A stretch of 37,508 bases of DNA from an uncultured Kineothrix sp. (GCA_910587275.1 CAJUMD010000021.1:1-37508); one strand, 5' to 3'. Counted from the stretch's first letter, positions 1-8,366 are shown. The notes: a model not told the origin generated them from the sequence alone. Numbers and translations: made by a program.

Positions 1-183
1 ATCTGATTGTAGATTGGCATATAAATACAATTAACTTCACGGATTCAGGTTTAATATATTTCGGAGGGCGGTTTTTGGTATGTGGAAGATCGGATATCAT
101 GTGCATCCCGGAGTATGCCGCTGCTTATGGGGAAGACGGAACAAAAATAAATCGAAATCCCCGAAAATACAATTCCATAATGA
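1..183. other. Upstream region of thl without a recognisable gene
   Basis: I see no convincing gene, RNA or repeat here on either strand. It probably holds the end of the upstream intergenic region. No open frame of useful length with a ribosome binding site was found. Confidence 0.4.
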
Positions 184-212
184 TTGCAAAAAGAAAAGCC
201 CTATGATATAAT
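184..212 (+). promoter_or_regulatory. Promoter of the butyrate operon (thl)
   Basis: A -35 TTGCAA (184-189) and a -10 TATAAT (207-212) are separated by 17 bases. A TG at 204-205 makes an extended -10 (TGATATAAT). This is a strong housekeeping-sigma promoter. Transcription should start near 219, leaving a leader of about 70 bases before thl. Confidence 0.8.
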
Positions 213-290
213 ATGTCCAGTGGGCAATGATAAAAAATTAACAATCGTTGCATATAACCGTAAAGACATTATATGATGGAGGAAAAAACA

Positions 291-1472
291 ATGGCAAAAA
301 AAGTAGTTTTGGCAGGCGCCTGCCGTACGGCGATCGGTACTATGGGCGGTTCCTTAAGCACAACACCGGCAGCAGAGCTTGGCGCAATCGTTATCAAGGA
401 AGCATTAAACAGGGCAGGGGTTGCTCCGGAACAGGTGGATCAGGTGTATATGGGATGCGTCATCCAGGCTGGCCTTGGACAGAACGTAGCTCGTCAGGCA
501 TCCATCAAAGCAGGGCTTCCGATTGAAGTTCCGGCGGTTACAATGAACGTTGTATGCGGTTCGGGTCTTAACTGTGTGAATCAGGCGGCACAGATGATTA
601 TGGCTGGAGATGCCGATGTTGTCGTTGCAGGCGGTATGGAAAATATGTCCATGGCTCCTTACGCAGTACCCAATGCACGTTTCGGTTACAGGATGAACAA
701 TGGTACTTTGGTGGATACAATGGTAAACGATGCCCTTTGGGATGCGTTTAACCAGTACCACATGATTAAGACGGCGGATAATATCTGCGAGGAATGGGGA
801 CTTACAAGGGAAGAACTTGACGAGTTCGCATTAAAGAGCCAGCAGAAGACGGAAGCAGCACAGAAATCCGGCGCTTTTGACAAAGAAATCGTACCGGTTA
901 TGGTAAAGAAGAAAAAGGAAATGGTTGAATTTAAAGTGGATGAAGGTCCCCGTCCCGGTTCTACCATGGAAGGGCTTGCAAAACTCCGTCCCATCAATCC
1001 AAACGGATTTGTTACGGCAGGCAATGCTTCCGGTATCAACGACGGTGCGGCAGCCATCGTGGTTATGAGTGAGGAAAAAGCGAAAGAGCTGGGCGTAAAA
1101 CCCATGGCTACCTTTGTGGCAGGCGCGCTTGCAGGCGTAAGACCCGAAGTAATGGGTATCGGTCCTGTTGCCGCTACCAAGAAGGTAATGGAGAAGACCG
1201 GCATGAAGATCGAAGACTTTGAGATTATTGAAGCCAACGAAGCATTTGCGGCACAGTCCGTGGCGGTTGGTAAGGATTTGGGTATTGACGTGGATAAGCA
1301 GCTCAATCCCAACGGTGGTGCTATCGCGCTGGGACATCCGGTAGGCGCTTCCGGATGCCGCATTCTTGTTACCCTGCTTCATGAGATGGAAGCAAAAGAT
1401 GCAAAGACGGGTCTTGCAACCCTTTGTATCGGCGGCGGTATGGGATGTGCTACCATCGTGACAAGAGAATAA
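291..1472 (+). CDS. thl: Acetyl-CoA C-acetyltransferase (thiolase)
   Basis: Condenses two acetyl-CoA to acetoacetyl-CoA in the cytoplasm, the first step of butyrate synthesis. The protein has 393 residues, the normal length for biosynthetic thiolases. The acyl-accepting cysteine is Cys89 in NVVCGSGLN. The histidine of GGAIALGHPVGASG and the second cysteine of CIGGGMGCA near the C-terminus complete the active site. The frame is open from an ATG at 273, but the ATG at 291 is preferred because GGAGG (278-282) lies at good spacing before it and because thiolases begin MxKKVVL. It is the first gene of the thl-crt-hbd-bcd-etfB-etfA cluster. The gene symbol varies (thl, thlA, atoB), but the family call is firm. 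Confidence 0.96.
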   Translation: MAKKVVLAGACRTAIGTMGGSLSTTPAAELGAIVIKEALNRAGVAPEQVDQVYMGCVIQAGLGQNVARQASIKAGLPIEVPAVTMNVVCGSGLNCVNQAAQMIMAGDADVVVAGGMENMSMAPYAVPNARFGYRMNNGTLVDTMVNDALWDAFNQYHMIKTADNICEEWGLTREELDEFALKSQQKTEAAQKSGAFDKEIVPVMVKKKKEMVEFKVDEGPRPGSTMEGLAKLRPINPNGFVTAGNASGINDGAAAIVVMSEEKAKELGVKPMATFVAGALAGVRPEVMGIGPVAATKKVMEKTGMKIEDFEIIEANEAFAAQSVAVGKDLGIDVDKQLNPNGGAIALGHPVGASGCRILVTLLHEMEAKDAKTGLATLCIGGGMGCATIVTRE

Positions 1473-1495
1473 TCAGGAAAAAATCCATCAACTTG

Positions 1496-1523
1496 ATAAG
1501 CAGGCTTTTTTAGGTCTGCTTAT
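1496..1523. other. Hairpin in the thl-crt spacer
   Basis: ATAAGCAG (1496-1503) pairs perfectly with CTGCTTAT (1516-1523) across a 12-base loop. No run of T follows, so it is not a standard intrinsic terminator. It may be an RNA stability or processing element in a polycistronic message. The function is not shown. Confidence 0.4.
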
Positions 1524-1592
1524 TGGGCTGTCAGAAAGCCTGGCGGAAAATACATCTAAGTAATTGGAAGTGGGAGACCGGCGGGGCTATAT

Positions 1593-1601
1593 TGTTATAA
1601 T
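1593..1601 (+). promoter_or_regulatory. Possible internal promoter before crt
   Basis: TGTTATAAT is an extended -10 hexamer 68 bases before the crt start. No good -35 is seen at 16-18 bases upstream. It could allow some crt transcription separate from thl. This is a weak call. Confidence 0.35.
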
Positions 1602-1668
1602 TCAGACTTAAGTATGAAAAGCAAAAACAATTCCAAATCAGGAATAAAAAAGAAAAGGAGATACGACA

Positions 1669-2445
1669 ATGGAATTTATCGTATACGAACAGAAAGGCAA
1701 TTATGGGGTTATCACCATCAACCGCGAGAAAGCGCTGAACGCATTGAATTCAACGGTACTGGAAGAATTGGACCAAACGTTGGATGCCGTAAATTTGGAT
1801 GAAGTAAGGTGTTTGGTTTTAACCGGAGCAGGACAGAAATCCTTTGTGGCGGGTGCGGATATCGGCGAGATGAGCAGCCTGACAAAAGAGCAGGGAGAAG
1901 CATTCGGCAAAAAAGGTAACGACGTATTCCGTAAATTAGAGACTTTCCCCGTTCCCGTGATTGCGGCGGTAAACGGATTTGCACTCGGCGGCGGCTGTGA
2001 GATTTCCATGAGCTGTGATATCAGAATCTGTTCCGACAATGCGGTATTCGGACAGCCTGAAGTCGGTTTGGGAATTACCCCCGGATTTGGCGGTACGCAG
2101 AGACTGGCGCGTCTCGTGGGAGCCGGCATGGCGAAACAGATGATATACACCGCAAGGAACATCAAGGCAGACGAAGCATTGCGGATCGGTCTTGTAAACG
2201 CCGTGTATACCCAGGAAGAACTGATGCCCGCAGCGGAGAAAATGGCAGCAGGCATTGCAAAGAATGCGCCCATTGCGGTACGCAACTGCAAGAAAGCCAT
2301 CAACGAAGGTTTGGATGTGGACATGGACAAAGCCATCGTAATTGAGGAAAAATTATTCGGCGACTGCTTTGAATCCTATGACCAGAAAGAAGGCATGGCG
2401 GCATTCCTGGAAAAGAGGAAAGTGGAGAAATTCCTGAACAAATAA
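1669..2445 (+). CDS. crt: 3-hydroxybutyryl-CoA dehydratase (crotonase)
   Basis: Removes water from 3-hydroxybutyryl-CoA to give crotonyl-CoA, the third step of the butyryl-CoA route. At 258 residues it has the usual length of the short-chain enoyl-CoA hydratase family. The oxyanion-hole region AGADIGEM is at 61-68. The two catalytic glutamates are Glu111 in LGGGCEISMSCD and Glu131 in FGQPEVGLG, followed by PGFGGTQRL. AAAGGAG lies at good spacing before the ATG. It sits 196 bases after thl and 110 before hbd, in the order usual for Lachnospiraceae butyrate clusters. The context makes a butyrate role much more likely than a fatty-acid degradation role. Confidence 0.94.
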   Translation: MEFIVYEQKGNYGVITINREKALNALNSTVLEELDQTLDAVNLDEVRCLVLTGAGQKSFVAGADIGEMSSLTKEQGEAFGKKGNDVFRKLETFPVPVIAAVNGFALGGGCEISMSCDIRICSDNAVFGQPEVGLGITPGFGGTQRLARLVGAGMAKQMIYTARNIKADEALRIGLVNAVYTQEELMPAAEKMAAGIAKNAPIAVRNCKKAINEGLDVDMDKAIVIEEKLFGDCFESYDQKEGMAAFLEKRKVEKFLNK

Positions 2446-2555
2446 TTTTTGGAATGGTTAAACATAACCGGCCGTCACCGGATACCGTACAGGGACAGGA
2501 TGGCGGCAGGTAAAAAATATTACATTATCATATCATAATTTTAGGAGGAAGTAAG

Positions 2556-3395
2556 ATGAAAGTAGGTATTATTGGCGCCGGCACAATGGGTTCTGGTATT
2601 GCACAGGCTTTTGCCCAAACAGAAGGATATGAAGTATTCCTTTGCGATATCAACGAAGAATTCGCAGCAAATGGTAAGAATAAGATTGCAAAAGGTTTTG
2701 AGAAACGTATTGCAAAAGGTAAGATGGAGCAGGCAGCGGCAGACGCCATCCTTGCAAAGATTACAACGGGCGTGAAGACTATCTGCACGGACTGCGATTT
2801 GGTTGTGGAAGCGGCTTTGGAAGTTATGGACATTAAGAAACAGACTTTTAAGGAACTGCAGGATATCTGCAAGAAAGACTGCATTTTTGCCACCAATACA
2901 TCCTCCCTTTCCATTACGGAAATCGGCGCAGGGCTTGACAGACCGGTGATTGGTATGCATTTCTTCAATCCGGCTCCCGTTATGAAACTGGTAGAAGTAA
3001 TCGCAGGACTGAACACGCCGGATGAGACCGTGGAGAAAATAAAATCCATTTCCGAAGAAATCGGCAAAACACCGGTACAGGTAAACGAAGCGGCAGGTTT
3101 TGTGGTAAACAGGATACTGATTCCGATGATTAACGAAGCAATCGGCATTTATGCAGAAGGCGTTGCATCCGTGGAAGGCATTGACAATGCAATGAAACTC
3201 GGTGCAAACCATCCGATGGGACCTTTGGCGCTGGGCGATTTGGTAGGTCTTGACATTGTACTTGCCATCATGGAAGTGCTTCAGGCAGAAACGGGCGACC
3301 CGAAATACCGTCCTCATCCGCTCCTTAAGAAAATGGTCCGCGGCGGACAGCTTGGACAGAAGACGGGCAAAGGTTTTTATGACTACTCGAAATAA
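2556..3395 (+). CDS. hbd: 3-hydroxybutyryl-CoA dehydrogenase
   Basis: Reduces acetoacetyl-CoA to 3-hydroxybutyryl-CoA with NAD(P)H. The protein has 279 residues, typical of the family. The N-terminus carries the Rossmann motif GAGTMGSGIA (7-16). By comparison with the family, Ser116 and His135 (GMHFFNP) and Asn185 (GFVVNR) are the active-site residues; the Ser-His spacing is two residues shorter than in the mammalian enzyme, and the His-Asn spacing of 50 is the same. The C-terminal dimerisation domain is present (NHPMGPLALGDLVGLD). AGGAGG stands before the ATG. It lies between crt and bcd on the same strand, so it very probably belongs to one operon. Confidence 0.95.
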   Translation: MKVGIIGAGTMGSGIAQAFAQTEGYEVFLCDINEEFAANGKNKIAKGFEKRIAKGKMEQAAADAILAKITTGVKTICTDCDLVVEAALEVMDIKKQTFKELQDICKKDCIFATNTSSLSITEIGAGLDRPVIGMHFFNPAPVMKLVEVIAGLNTPDETVEKIKSISEEIGKTPVQVNEAAGFVVNRILIPMINEAIGIYAEGVASVEGIDNAMKLGANHPMGPLALGDLVGLDIVLAIMEVLQAETGDPKYRPHPLLKKMVRGGQLGQKTGKGFYDYSK

Positions 3396-3502
3396 GGGAT
3401 AGGATTTCTACTGATTTCTATAGAAAACGCCAAAGAAATTTGCCGTTTCCTATAAATGTTAAGAAGCAAGAAAGTTAAGAAAAATATGGAGGAAATGAAA
3501 TC

Positions 3503-4654
3503 ATGGATTTTATGTTAACAAAACAACATGAAATGGCAAGGACGCTTTTCAGGGAATTTGCTGAAAAGGAAGTAAAGCCTCTGGCACAGGAAGTAGACGA
3601 AACGGAGATTTTCCCCAGAGGAACAGTTGAGAAAATGGCAAAAGCAGGGTTCATGGGTATTCCCGTTCCGAAGGAATACGGCGGACAGGGCTGCGATATC
3701 TTAACCTACGCAATGTGCGTGGAGGAGCTTTCCAAAGTGTGCGGTACCACGGGCGTTATCGTTTCCGCACATACCTCCCTTTGCTGCGATCCCATCCTTA
3801 CATACGGTACGGAAGAACAGAAGCAGAAATATTTACCCGATCTTGCAAGCGGCAGGAAAATCGGCGCTTTTGGTCTGACGGAGCCCGGCGCAGGTACGGA
3901 TGCACAGGGACAGCAGACGAAGGCTGTACTGGAAGGCGATGAGTGGGTATTAAACGGCTCCAAGATTTTCATTACCAACGGTAAGGAAGCCGACGTATAT
4001 GTAATCTTTGCAGTAACGGGCGTAGTGGAGAAACGCGGCAGGTTATCCAAGGAAATCACGGCGTTCATCGTGGAAAAGGGAACCCCCGGATTTACATTTG
4101 GTACCAAGGAAAAGAAAATGGGTATCCGTGGATCTTCCACATACGAACTGATTTTCACCGACTGCAGGATTCCGAAGGAGAACATTCTCGGACAGCAGGG
4201 CAAAGGCTTCGGTATTGCAATGCATACCCTTGACGGCGGACGTATCGGTATCGCTTCCCAGGCATTGGGACTTGCAGAGGGCGCATTGGAAAGAACCGTG
4301 GAATACGTAAAAGAAAGGAAACAGTTCGGCAGGGCAATCGGACAGTTCCAGAATACACAGTTCCAGCTTGCGGACATGGCTACCAAGGTAGAAGCGGCAC
4401 AGCTTCTCGTATACAAGGCAGCAGTGGCTAAGAGTACGCAGAAAGTTTACTCCGTGGAAGCGGCGAAAGCGAAACTGTATGCAGCGGAAGTTGCCATGGA
4501 AGTTACCACCAAAGCGGTACAGCTTCACGGCGGTTACGGTTATACGAGGGAATATGACGTGGAACGCATGATGCGTGATGCGAAGATTACGGAGATTTAC
4601 GAGGGCACAAGCGAAGTGCAGCGTATGGTAATTTCAGGCGCATTGTTAAAATAG
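3503..4654 (+). CDS. bcd: Butyryl-CoA dehydrogenase
   Basis: A FAD-dependent acyl-CoA dehydrogenase of 383 residues that reduces crotonyl-CoA to butyryl-CoA. In clostridia it works in a complex with EtfAB that couples this reduction to ferredoxin reduction by NADH. The FAD and substrate motif GAFGLTEPGAGTDAQG is present. The catalytic base is Glu367 in IYEGTSEVQR, the same position as in the well-studied butyryl-CoA dehydrogenases. GGAGGA stands before the ATG. The etfB and etfA genes follow directly, which supports the bifurcating complex rather than a fatty-acid oxidation role. Oddly, the last 14 codons and the stop are repeated downstream in two further, untranslated copies. Confidence 0.95.
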   Translation: MDFMLTKQHEMARTLFREFAEKEVKPLAQEVDETEIFPRGTVEKMAKAGFMGIPVPKEYGGQGCDILTYAMCVEELSKVCGTTGVIVSAHTSLCCDPILTYGTEEQKQKYLPDLASGRKIGAFGLTEPGAGTDAQGQQTKAVLEGDEWVLNGSKIFITNGKEADVYVIFAVTGVVEKRGRLSKEITAFIVEKGTPGFTFGTKEKKMGIRGSSTYELIFTDCRIPKENILGQQGKGFGIAMHTLDGGRIGIASQALGLAEGALERTVEYVKERKQFGRAIGQFQNTQFQLADMATKVEAAQLLVYKAAVAKSTQKVYSVEAAKAKLYAAEVAMEVTTKAVQLHGGYGYTREYDVERMMRDAKITEIYEGTSEVQRMVISGALLK

Positions 4655-4762
4655 GCACATCGCCCGCGAAGTGCAGCGTATGGTAATTTCGGGCGCATTG
4701 TTAAAATAGGCACATCGCCCGCGAAGTACAGCGTATGTAATTTCAGGCGCATTGTTAAAATA
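4611..4762 (+). repeat. Tandem duplication of the bcd 3' end
   Basis: The last 44 bases of bcd, with the stop codon and about 11 bases after it, form a 55-base unit that starts at 4611 and recurs at 4666 and 4721. The third copy is partial, ends near 4762 and lacks one G. Copies 2 and 3 differ from copy 1 by single substitutions, so the event is not brand new. The units fill most of the 162-base bcd-etfB spacer. Copy 2 also holds a small inverted repeat (CGGGCG with CGCCCG). Slipped-strand duplication is the simplest cause. Confidence 0.9.
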
Positions 4763-4816
4763 TTCGTTATCAATGGACAGGATAAAAAAATCAACAAATA
4801 TAAGGAGTGGAATACA

Positions 4817-5599
4817 ATGAAAATTGTTGTTTGTATTAAACAGGTACCCGATACAAAGGGTGGCGTTAAGTTCAATCCCGACGGTACACTTGACAGGGGT
4901 GCGATGCTTACCATCATGAACCCTGATGATAAAGCAGGCTTGGAAGCAGCGCTCAGGTTAAAAGACCAGTACGGCGCAGAAGTAACCGTAATTACCATGG
5001 GGCTTCCGAAGGCGGAGGAAGTGCTCCGCGAGGCTATGGCAATGGGCGCGGACAAAGGAATCCTTGTTACGGACCGCGTACTCGGCGGTGCGGATACATG
5101 GGCGACTTCCCAGACGCTGGCAGGCGCCATCCGCAATTTGGAATATGACCTGATTATCACGGGACGCCAGGCAATTGATGGCGATACCGCACAGGTAGGT
5201 CCCCAGATTTCCGAACATCTTGGAATTCCGGTGATTTCCTATGCACAGAATATTAAAATCGAAGGCGACAGCGTAATCGTGGAACGCCAATTTGACGACA
5301 GGTACCATGTGCTGAAGGCAAAAATGCCCTGCCTAATTACGGCGCTTGCTGAATTAAATGAGCCCCGTTACATGACTCCGGGCGGAATCTTTGATGCATA
5401 CAATGCGGAGATTACCGTATGGGGCAGAGCGAATTTGGTAGATGTAGAGGATTCCAACCTGGGTCTGAAAGGTTCCCCGACGCAGATTGCAAGGGCTTCC
5501 GATAAGGTAAGGAAAGGGGCCGGCGAGAAAGTTACCCTTGATCCTACGGAGGCAGTGGACTACATCGTTGATAAGTTAAAGGTGAAACACGTAATTTAA
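4817..5599 (+). CDS. etfB: Electron transfer flavoprotein beta subunit
   Basis: EtfB is the smaller ETF subunit (260 residues, normal length). It begins MKIVVCIKQVPDT, a hallmark of the family, and carries the ITGRQAIDGDTAQVGPQ segment typical of ETF beta. In butyrate-forming clostridia EtfB binds the flavin that takes electrons from NADH and splits them between ferredoxin and Bcd. AAGGAG lies before the ATG. It follows bcd by 162 bases, most of which are tandem repeats, and precedes etfA by 50 bases. Bifurcation itself is inferred from the bcd context, not proven by a single residue. Confidence 0.94.
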   Translation: MKIVVCIKQVPDTKGGVKFNPDGTLDRGAMLTIMNPDDKAGLEAALRLKDQYGAEVTVITMGLPKAEEVLREAMAMGADKGILVTDRVLGGADTWATSQTLAGAIRNLEYDLIITGRQAIDGDTAQVGPQISEHLGIPVISYAQNIKIEGDSVIVERQFDDRYHVLKAKMPCLITALAELNEPRYMTPGGIFDAYNAEITVWGRANLVDVEDSNLGLKGSPTQIARASDKVRKGAGEKVTLDPTEAVDYIVDKLKVKHVI

Positions 5600-5649
5600 A
5601 ACATCCCTGATGAAATTTCGCCAAATTTTGAAAGGAGCAGAATCAGAAA

Positions 5650-6696
5650 ATGAATATAGCAGAGTATAAAGGAGTATTTGTCTTTGCACAGCAGGTAGAT
5701 AACAAACTGAGCGGAATCGCTTTGGAGCTGGTGGGCAAAGGAAAAGATCTCGCAAAAGATTTAGGAACGGAAGTTACGGCAGTTTTGGTGGGCAGCGGTG
5801 TGAAAGACCTTGCCGATGAGCTTGCGGCTTACGGCGCTGACAAGGTGATTCTTGTGGATGATCCGGAATTAAAGGAATACAGGACAGAACCTTATGCCCA
5901 TGCCCTCGCATCCGTCATCGAGAAATATAAACCGGAAATCTTCCTGGTAGGCGCTACGGCAATCGGCCGCGACCTCGGTCCCCGCGTATCCGCAAGGATA
6001 CATACGGGTCTTACCGCAGACTGTACGCAGCTTGAAATCGGTGATTTTCCGATTAATCCCGTTCCGGGCAAAGAGCAGCTTCATAACCAGCTTCTGATGA
6101 CCCGTCCGGCATTCGGCGGAAACACCATCGCAACCATTGCATGTCCGGAATTCCGTCCCCAGATGGCAACGGTACGTCCCGGCGTTATGCAGAAAGCTCC
6201 CAAGGTGGAAGGCGCGAAAGCGGTAGTGGAAGAATTTAATCCCGGATTTACCCCGGATGACAAATATGTGGAAATCCTGGAAATCGTGAAATCCGTAGTG
6301 GATACCGTGGATATCATGGATGCAAAAATCCTTGTTTCCGGCGGACGCGGCGTGGGAAGCCCGGAAAACTTTAAAGTTCTTGACGATTTGGCGGAAGTGC
6401 TCGGCGCAACCGTAAGCTGTTCCCGTGCAGTTGTGGATGCGGGATGGAAGCCGAAGGATTTACAGGTAGGACAGACCGGTAAGACCGTCCGCCCGAACGT
6501 ATACTTCGCAATCGGTATTTCCGGCGCTATCCAGCACTTGGCAGGTATGGAAGAATCCGACCTGATTATCGCCATTAACAAAGACGAGACGGCTCCGATT
6601 TTTGACGTGGCTGACTACGGTATCGTTGGCGACCTGAACAAGATTGTTCCCGCTTTGACGGAGAAATTGAAAGTGGAAATGGCGGCTAAGAACTAA
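5650..6696 (+). CDS. etfA: Electron transfer flavoprotein alpha subunit
   Basis: EtfA (348 residues) pairs with EtfB and passes electrons to Bcd. The N-terminal half has the ETF alpha/beta fold (VAVLVGSG-type strand, GATAIGRDLGPRVSAR). The C-terminal FAD-binding domain has SGGRGVGSPENF, SRAVVDAGW, QVGQTGKTVRPNVYFAIGIS and INKDETAPIFDVADYGIVGD, all diagnostic. AAAGGAG precedes the ATG. It is the last gene of the cluster and is followed by a strong terminator. No rnf or hydrogenase gene is present in this window, so re-oxidation of the reduced ferredoxin must be encoded elsewhere. Confidence 0.95.
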   Translation: MNIAEYKGVFVFAQQVDNKLSGIALELVGKGKDLAKDLGTEVTAVLVGSGVKDLADELAAYGADKVILVDDPELKEYRTEPYAHALASVIEKYKPEIFLVGATAIGRDLGPRVSARIHTGLTADCTQLEIGDFPINPVPGKEQLHNQLLMTRPAFGGNTIATIACPEFRPQMATVRPGVMQKAPKVEGAKAVVEEFNPGFTPDDKYVEILEIVKSVVDTVDIMDAKILVSGGRGVGSPENFKVLDDLAEVLGATVSCSRAVVDAGWKPKDLQVGQTGKTVRPNVYFAIGISGAIQHLAGMEESDLIIAINKDETAPIFDVADYGIVGDLNKIVPALTEKLKVEMAAKN

Positions 6697-6737
6697 AAGG
6701 ATGCCATGTCCGCGTTTGTATCGACAGGTAGAAAAAT

Positions 6738-6780
6738 AAAAACGGCTTTCCCGGCAGACAATGCCGGGAGAGCCGTTTTT
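6738..6780. terminator. Terminator of the butyrate operon
   Basis: AAAAACGGCT (6738-6747) and TCCCGGCA (6749-6756) pair with TGCCGGGA (6762-6769) and AGCCGTTTTT (6771-6780), with one mismatch. Runs of A and T on the two sides make it able to work in both directions. It can also serve the minus-strand gene ending at 6834. Confidence 0.9.
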
Positions 6781-6793
6781 GTTGCGCAAAGCA

Positions 6794-6829
6794 GTGCAGG
6801 GGAAATATGCCGCCAAGGCGGTGTACGGA
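6794..6829. repeat. 36-base dispersed palindromic motif, copy 1
   Basis: This stretch matches 36092-36127 at 30 of 36 positions, and all six differences are transitions. Its core CCGCCAAGGCGG is an inverted repeat. It sits between the etfA terminator and the stop codon of the minus-strand gene. Confidence 0.6.
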
Positions 6830-6833
6830 TTGC

Positions 6834-7391
6834 TTATCCGTCCGTATCCGTCCCGCTTTCTGCAGGAACGTCCATGGGTATTTCCAGTTTTACCTCATAA
6901 TCCACCGATGGGAAAGAAGGGCCGTCGGAGGTGGAAGAATCGTTTTGTCCGTCTTCCTTCTTAAACAGGGCATCATGTTTTTTCCGTTCTTTTTCACGGT
7001 TCAGGAGTGCCGCCTGTTTTGCCATTTGGTATAGGTCGTTGCTGAATTCCATTAGTTTCTGTTCATCCGAAAAGGGGACAATGTCGCCTTTGGCAATCCG
7101 TCTGGCGATTTCCATTAGCTTCCCCTGGCTTGTGTAATAATCTTCGCATGCTTCCGCCTGTTGTTTGGCAACTGCAGCATTTTGTTCCGCCAAGGTCTGT
7201 GTCATAATGCTTTCCCGCTTTTCATCGGCTTCTTTTTGTGCCTTTGCCAAAGCCTGCATGGCTTCTTCCGATAATTCTACCGTATCCCCGTTTATTTCTA
7301 CGCTTCCTTTGTTAAGCGCTCTCGTAATCTGCGCAGAATTAGTGAAAATGGCGGTTGCAGTAGAAGAATGTTCCGTTGGATTAATTTTCAT
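6834..7391 (-). CDS. Hypothetical helical protein, 185 residues
   Basis: I do not recognise a named family. The protein begins MKINPTE, is rich in Ala, Glu, Lys and Gln, and from about residue 40 to 145 looks largely helical, with a charged, coiled-coil-like stretch. The C-terminal 35 residues are acidic and Ser/Asp-rich and probably disordered. No signal peptide or membrane segment is seen. The frame is open further upstream to 7787, but that part runs through a palindromic repeat and has low-complexity composition, so the start at 7391 is preferred. A GGAAAGG lies about 12 bases upstream, which is a weak site. It stands alone on the minus strand, facing the etfA terminator. Confidence 0.6.
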   Translation of the reverse strand: MKINPTEHSSTATAIFTNSAQITRALNKGSVEINGDTVELSEEAMQALAKAQKEADEKRESIMTQTLAEQNAAVAKQQAEACEDYYTSQGKLMEIARRIAKGDIVPFSDEQKLMEFSNDLYQMAKQAALLNREKERKKHDALFKKEDGQNDSSTSDGPSFPSVDYEVKLEIPMDVPAESGTDTDG

Positions 7392-7526
7392 GTGAATCCC
7401 ATGCCTTTCCGTAAGCTGTGGAGCAGGATGCAGACATACTGCGGCAGGAGACGGGTGCTGCCGCCTGACGGTATGATACCCCTGTTCCGTTTTCCTGATA
7501 CTGGATGAAACCGGCGCATATTTTAT

Positions 7527-7648
7527 TCCCGCGGGCAACGAGCCAGGTAGCCGTACTCGTGCGGATATTTGGCGACTGCCGCGAGGGTCAAACCCCGCTG
7601 CCTGCAGCGGGGTTGTTGACTCCCGCGGGCAACGGACCAGGTAGCCGT
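7527..7648. repeat. Compound palindromic repeat element
   Basis: A 28-base direct repeat (7527-7554 and 7621-7648, two mismatches, starting TCCCGCGGGCAACG) brackets a large imperfect hairpin. The hairpin core AACCCCGCTGC (7591-7601) pairs perfectly with GCAGCGGGGTT (7604-7614). An outer pair CCGCG..GGGTCAA with TTGACTCCCGCGG lengthens it to about 50 bases. Open frames crossing it look spurious. It has the form of a dispersed extragenic repeat, but only one full copy lies in this window. Confidence 0.7.
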
Positions 7649-7870
7649 GGATGCAAAGCGTCTCCAGTGCTTTTGGTATTTGGCTCCGGTATACCATATA
7701 TATCGTCCATACGGAAGGTTTTGGCAAGGAACCGGGGCATATTCCTGTGAAAAAATAAGGACCGACGTGCCGGTTGACCGCACGCAAATCCTTATCAGTC
7801 TTATTGAAAATATGTATTTGTGCTGTATTTTAAGGCATGTATCGAACATACCCCGGTATTGGTAAATGGA

Positions 7871-8293
7871 TTACTGGTTGCCCTGGGAGTAGGTTATGTT
7901 TTTCACAAGTCCGAAGGCTTTTCCGGCCAACGTCTTTGCCAAAGGAATATTTGCGTCCTGCCCCTGCGCGGTTTTGGTAATGCCGATGATTGCCATGACA
8001 ATGACAACCAGGGAAATCAAGGACGTAACAATACCGAAACAGGTGGAAAACAAAGCGCCCAAAAGCGGAATGGCGTAAATCGGACTGATGATGCCGACGA
8101 TAGTGTTGACAATTCCCGAAACAAGGGAAAGGAAAAATGCCTGCATAACCTGTATGGTGAGCCATTGATCCTGATGTACCACAATTACAAAACCGAGCAA
8201 TAACAGCGCAAGGGTCGTATGCCCCAGTAAAGCGAGGACAAAACCAAGCACTGCGTAGAAATTAAAACATATTCCAAACTTATCTTTTTTCAT
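7871..8293 (-). CDS. Small integral membrane protein, 140 residues
   Basis: A short, very hydrophobic protein with about four predicted membrane segments: roughly residues 10-40 (one or two segments), 55-85 and 85-110. It begins MKKDKFGICFNFYAVLGF. It resembles the small DUF4870-like membrane proteins of Firmicutes, but that match is only by general look. The ATG at 8293 is chosen over one five codons upstream because GGAGGG sits five bases before it. A promoter on the same strand (8328-8356) fits a single-gene transcript. No function can be assigned. Confidence 0.75.
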   Translation of the reverse strand: MKKDKFGICFNFYAVLGFVLALLGHTTLALLLLGFVIVVHQDQWLTIQVMQAFFLSLVSGIVNTIVGIISPIYAIPLLGALFSTCFGIVTSLISLVVIVMAIIGITKTAQGQDANIPLAKTLAGKAFGLVKNITYSQGNQ

Positions 8294-8327
8294 ATTAGTT
8301 CCCTCCAATTTTCATAAGACTTCCGCC

Positions 8328-8356
8328 ATTATATCATTACCGGAACTATATGACAA
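8328..8356 (-). promoter_or_regulatory. Promoter of the small membrane protein gene
   Basis: On the minus strand, TTGTCA (8351-8356) and TATAAT (8328-8333) are 17 bases apart, about 35 bases upstream of the start at 8293. Confidence 0.7.
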
Positions 8357-8366
8357 TGGGAAAATT

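Noticed and set aside
686..1363. A 225-codon open frame antisense to thl
   Set aside because: The composition is unlike a protein and the plus strand is a clear thiolase.
1496..1523. The hairpin after thl as a transcription terminator
   Set aside because: No T run follows, and the next genes plainly belong to the same pathway; it is listed only as a hairpin.
4611..4762. The regular repeats after bcd as a CRISPR array
   Set aside because: The units are copies of coding sequence without unique spacers, and no cas gene is near.
6834..7787. A 317-codon version of the hypothetical protein gene
   Set aside because: The upstream part crosses the palindromic element at 7527-7648 and reads as low-complexity; the start at 7391 is preferred.
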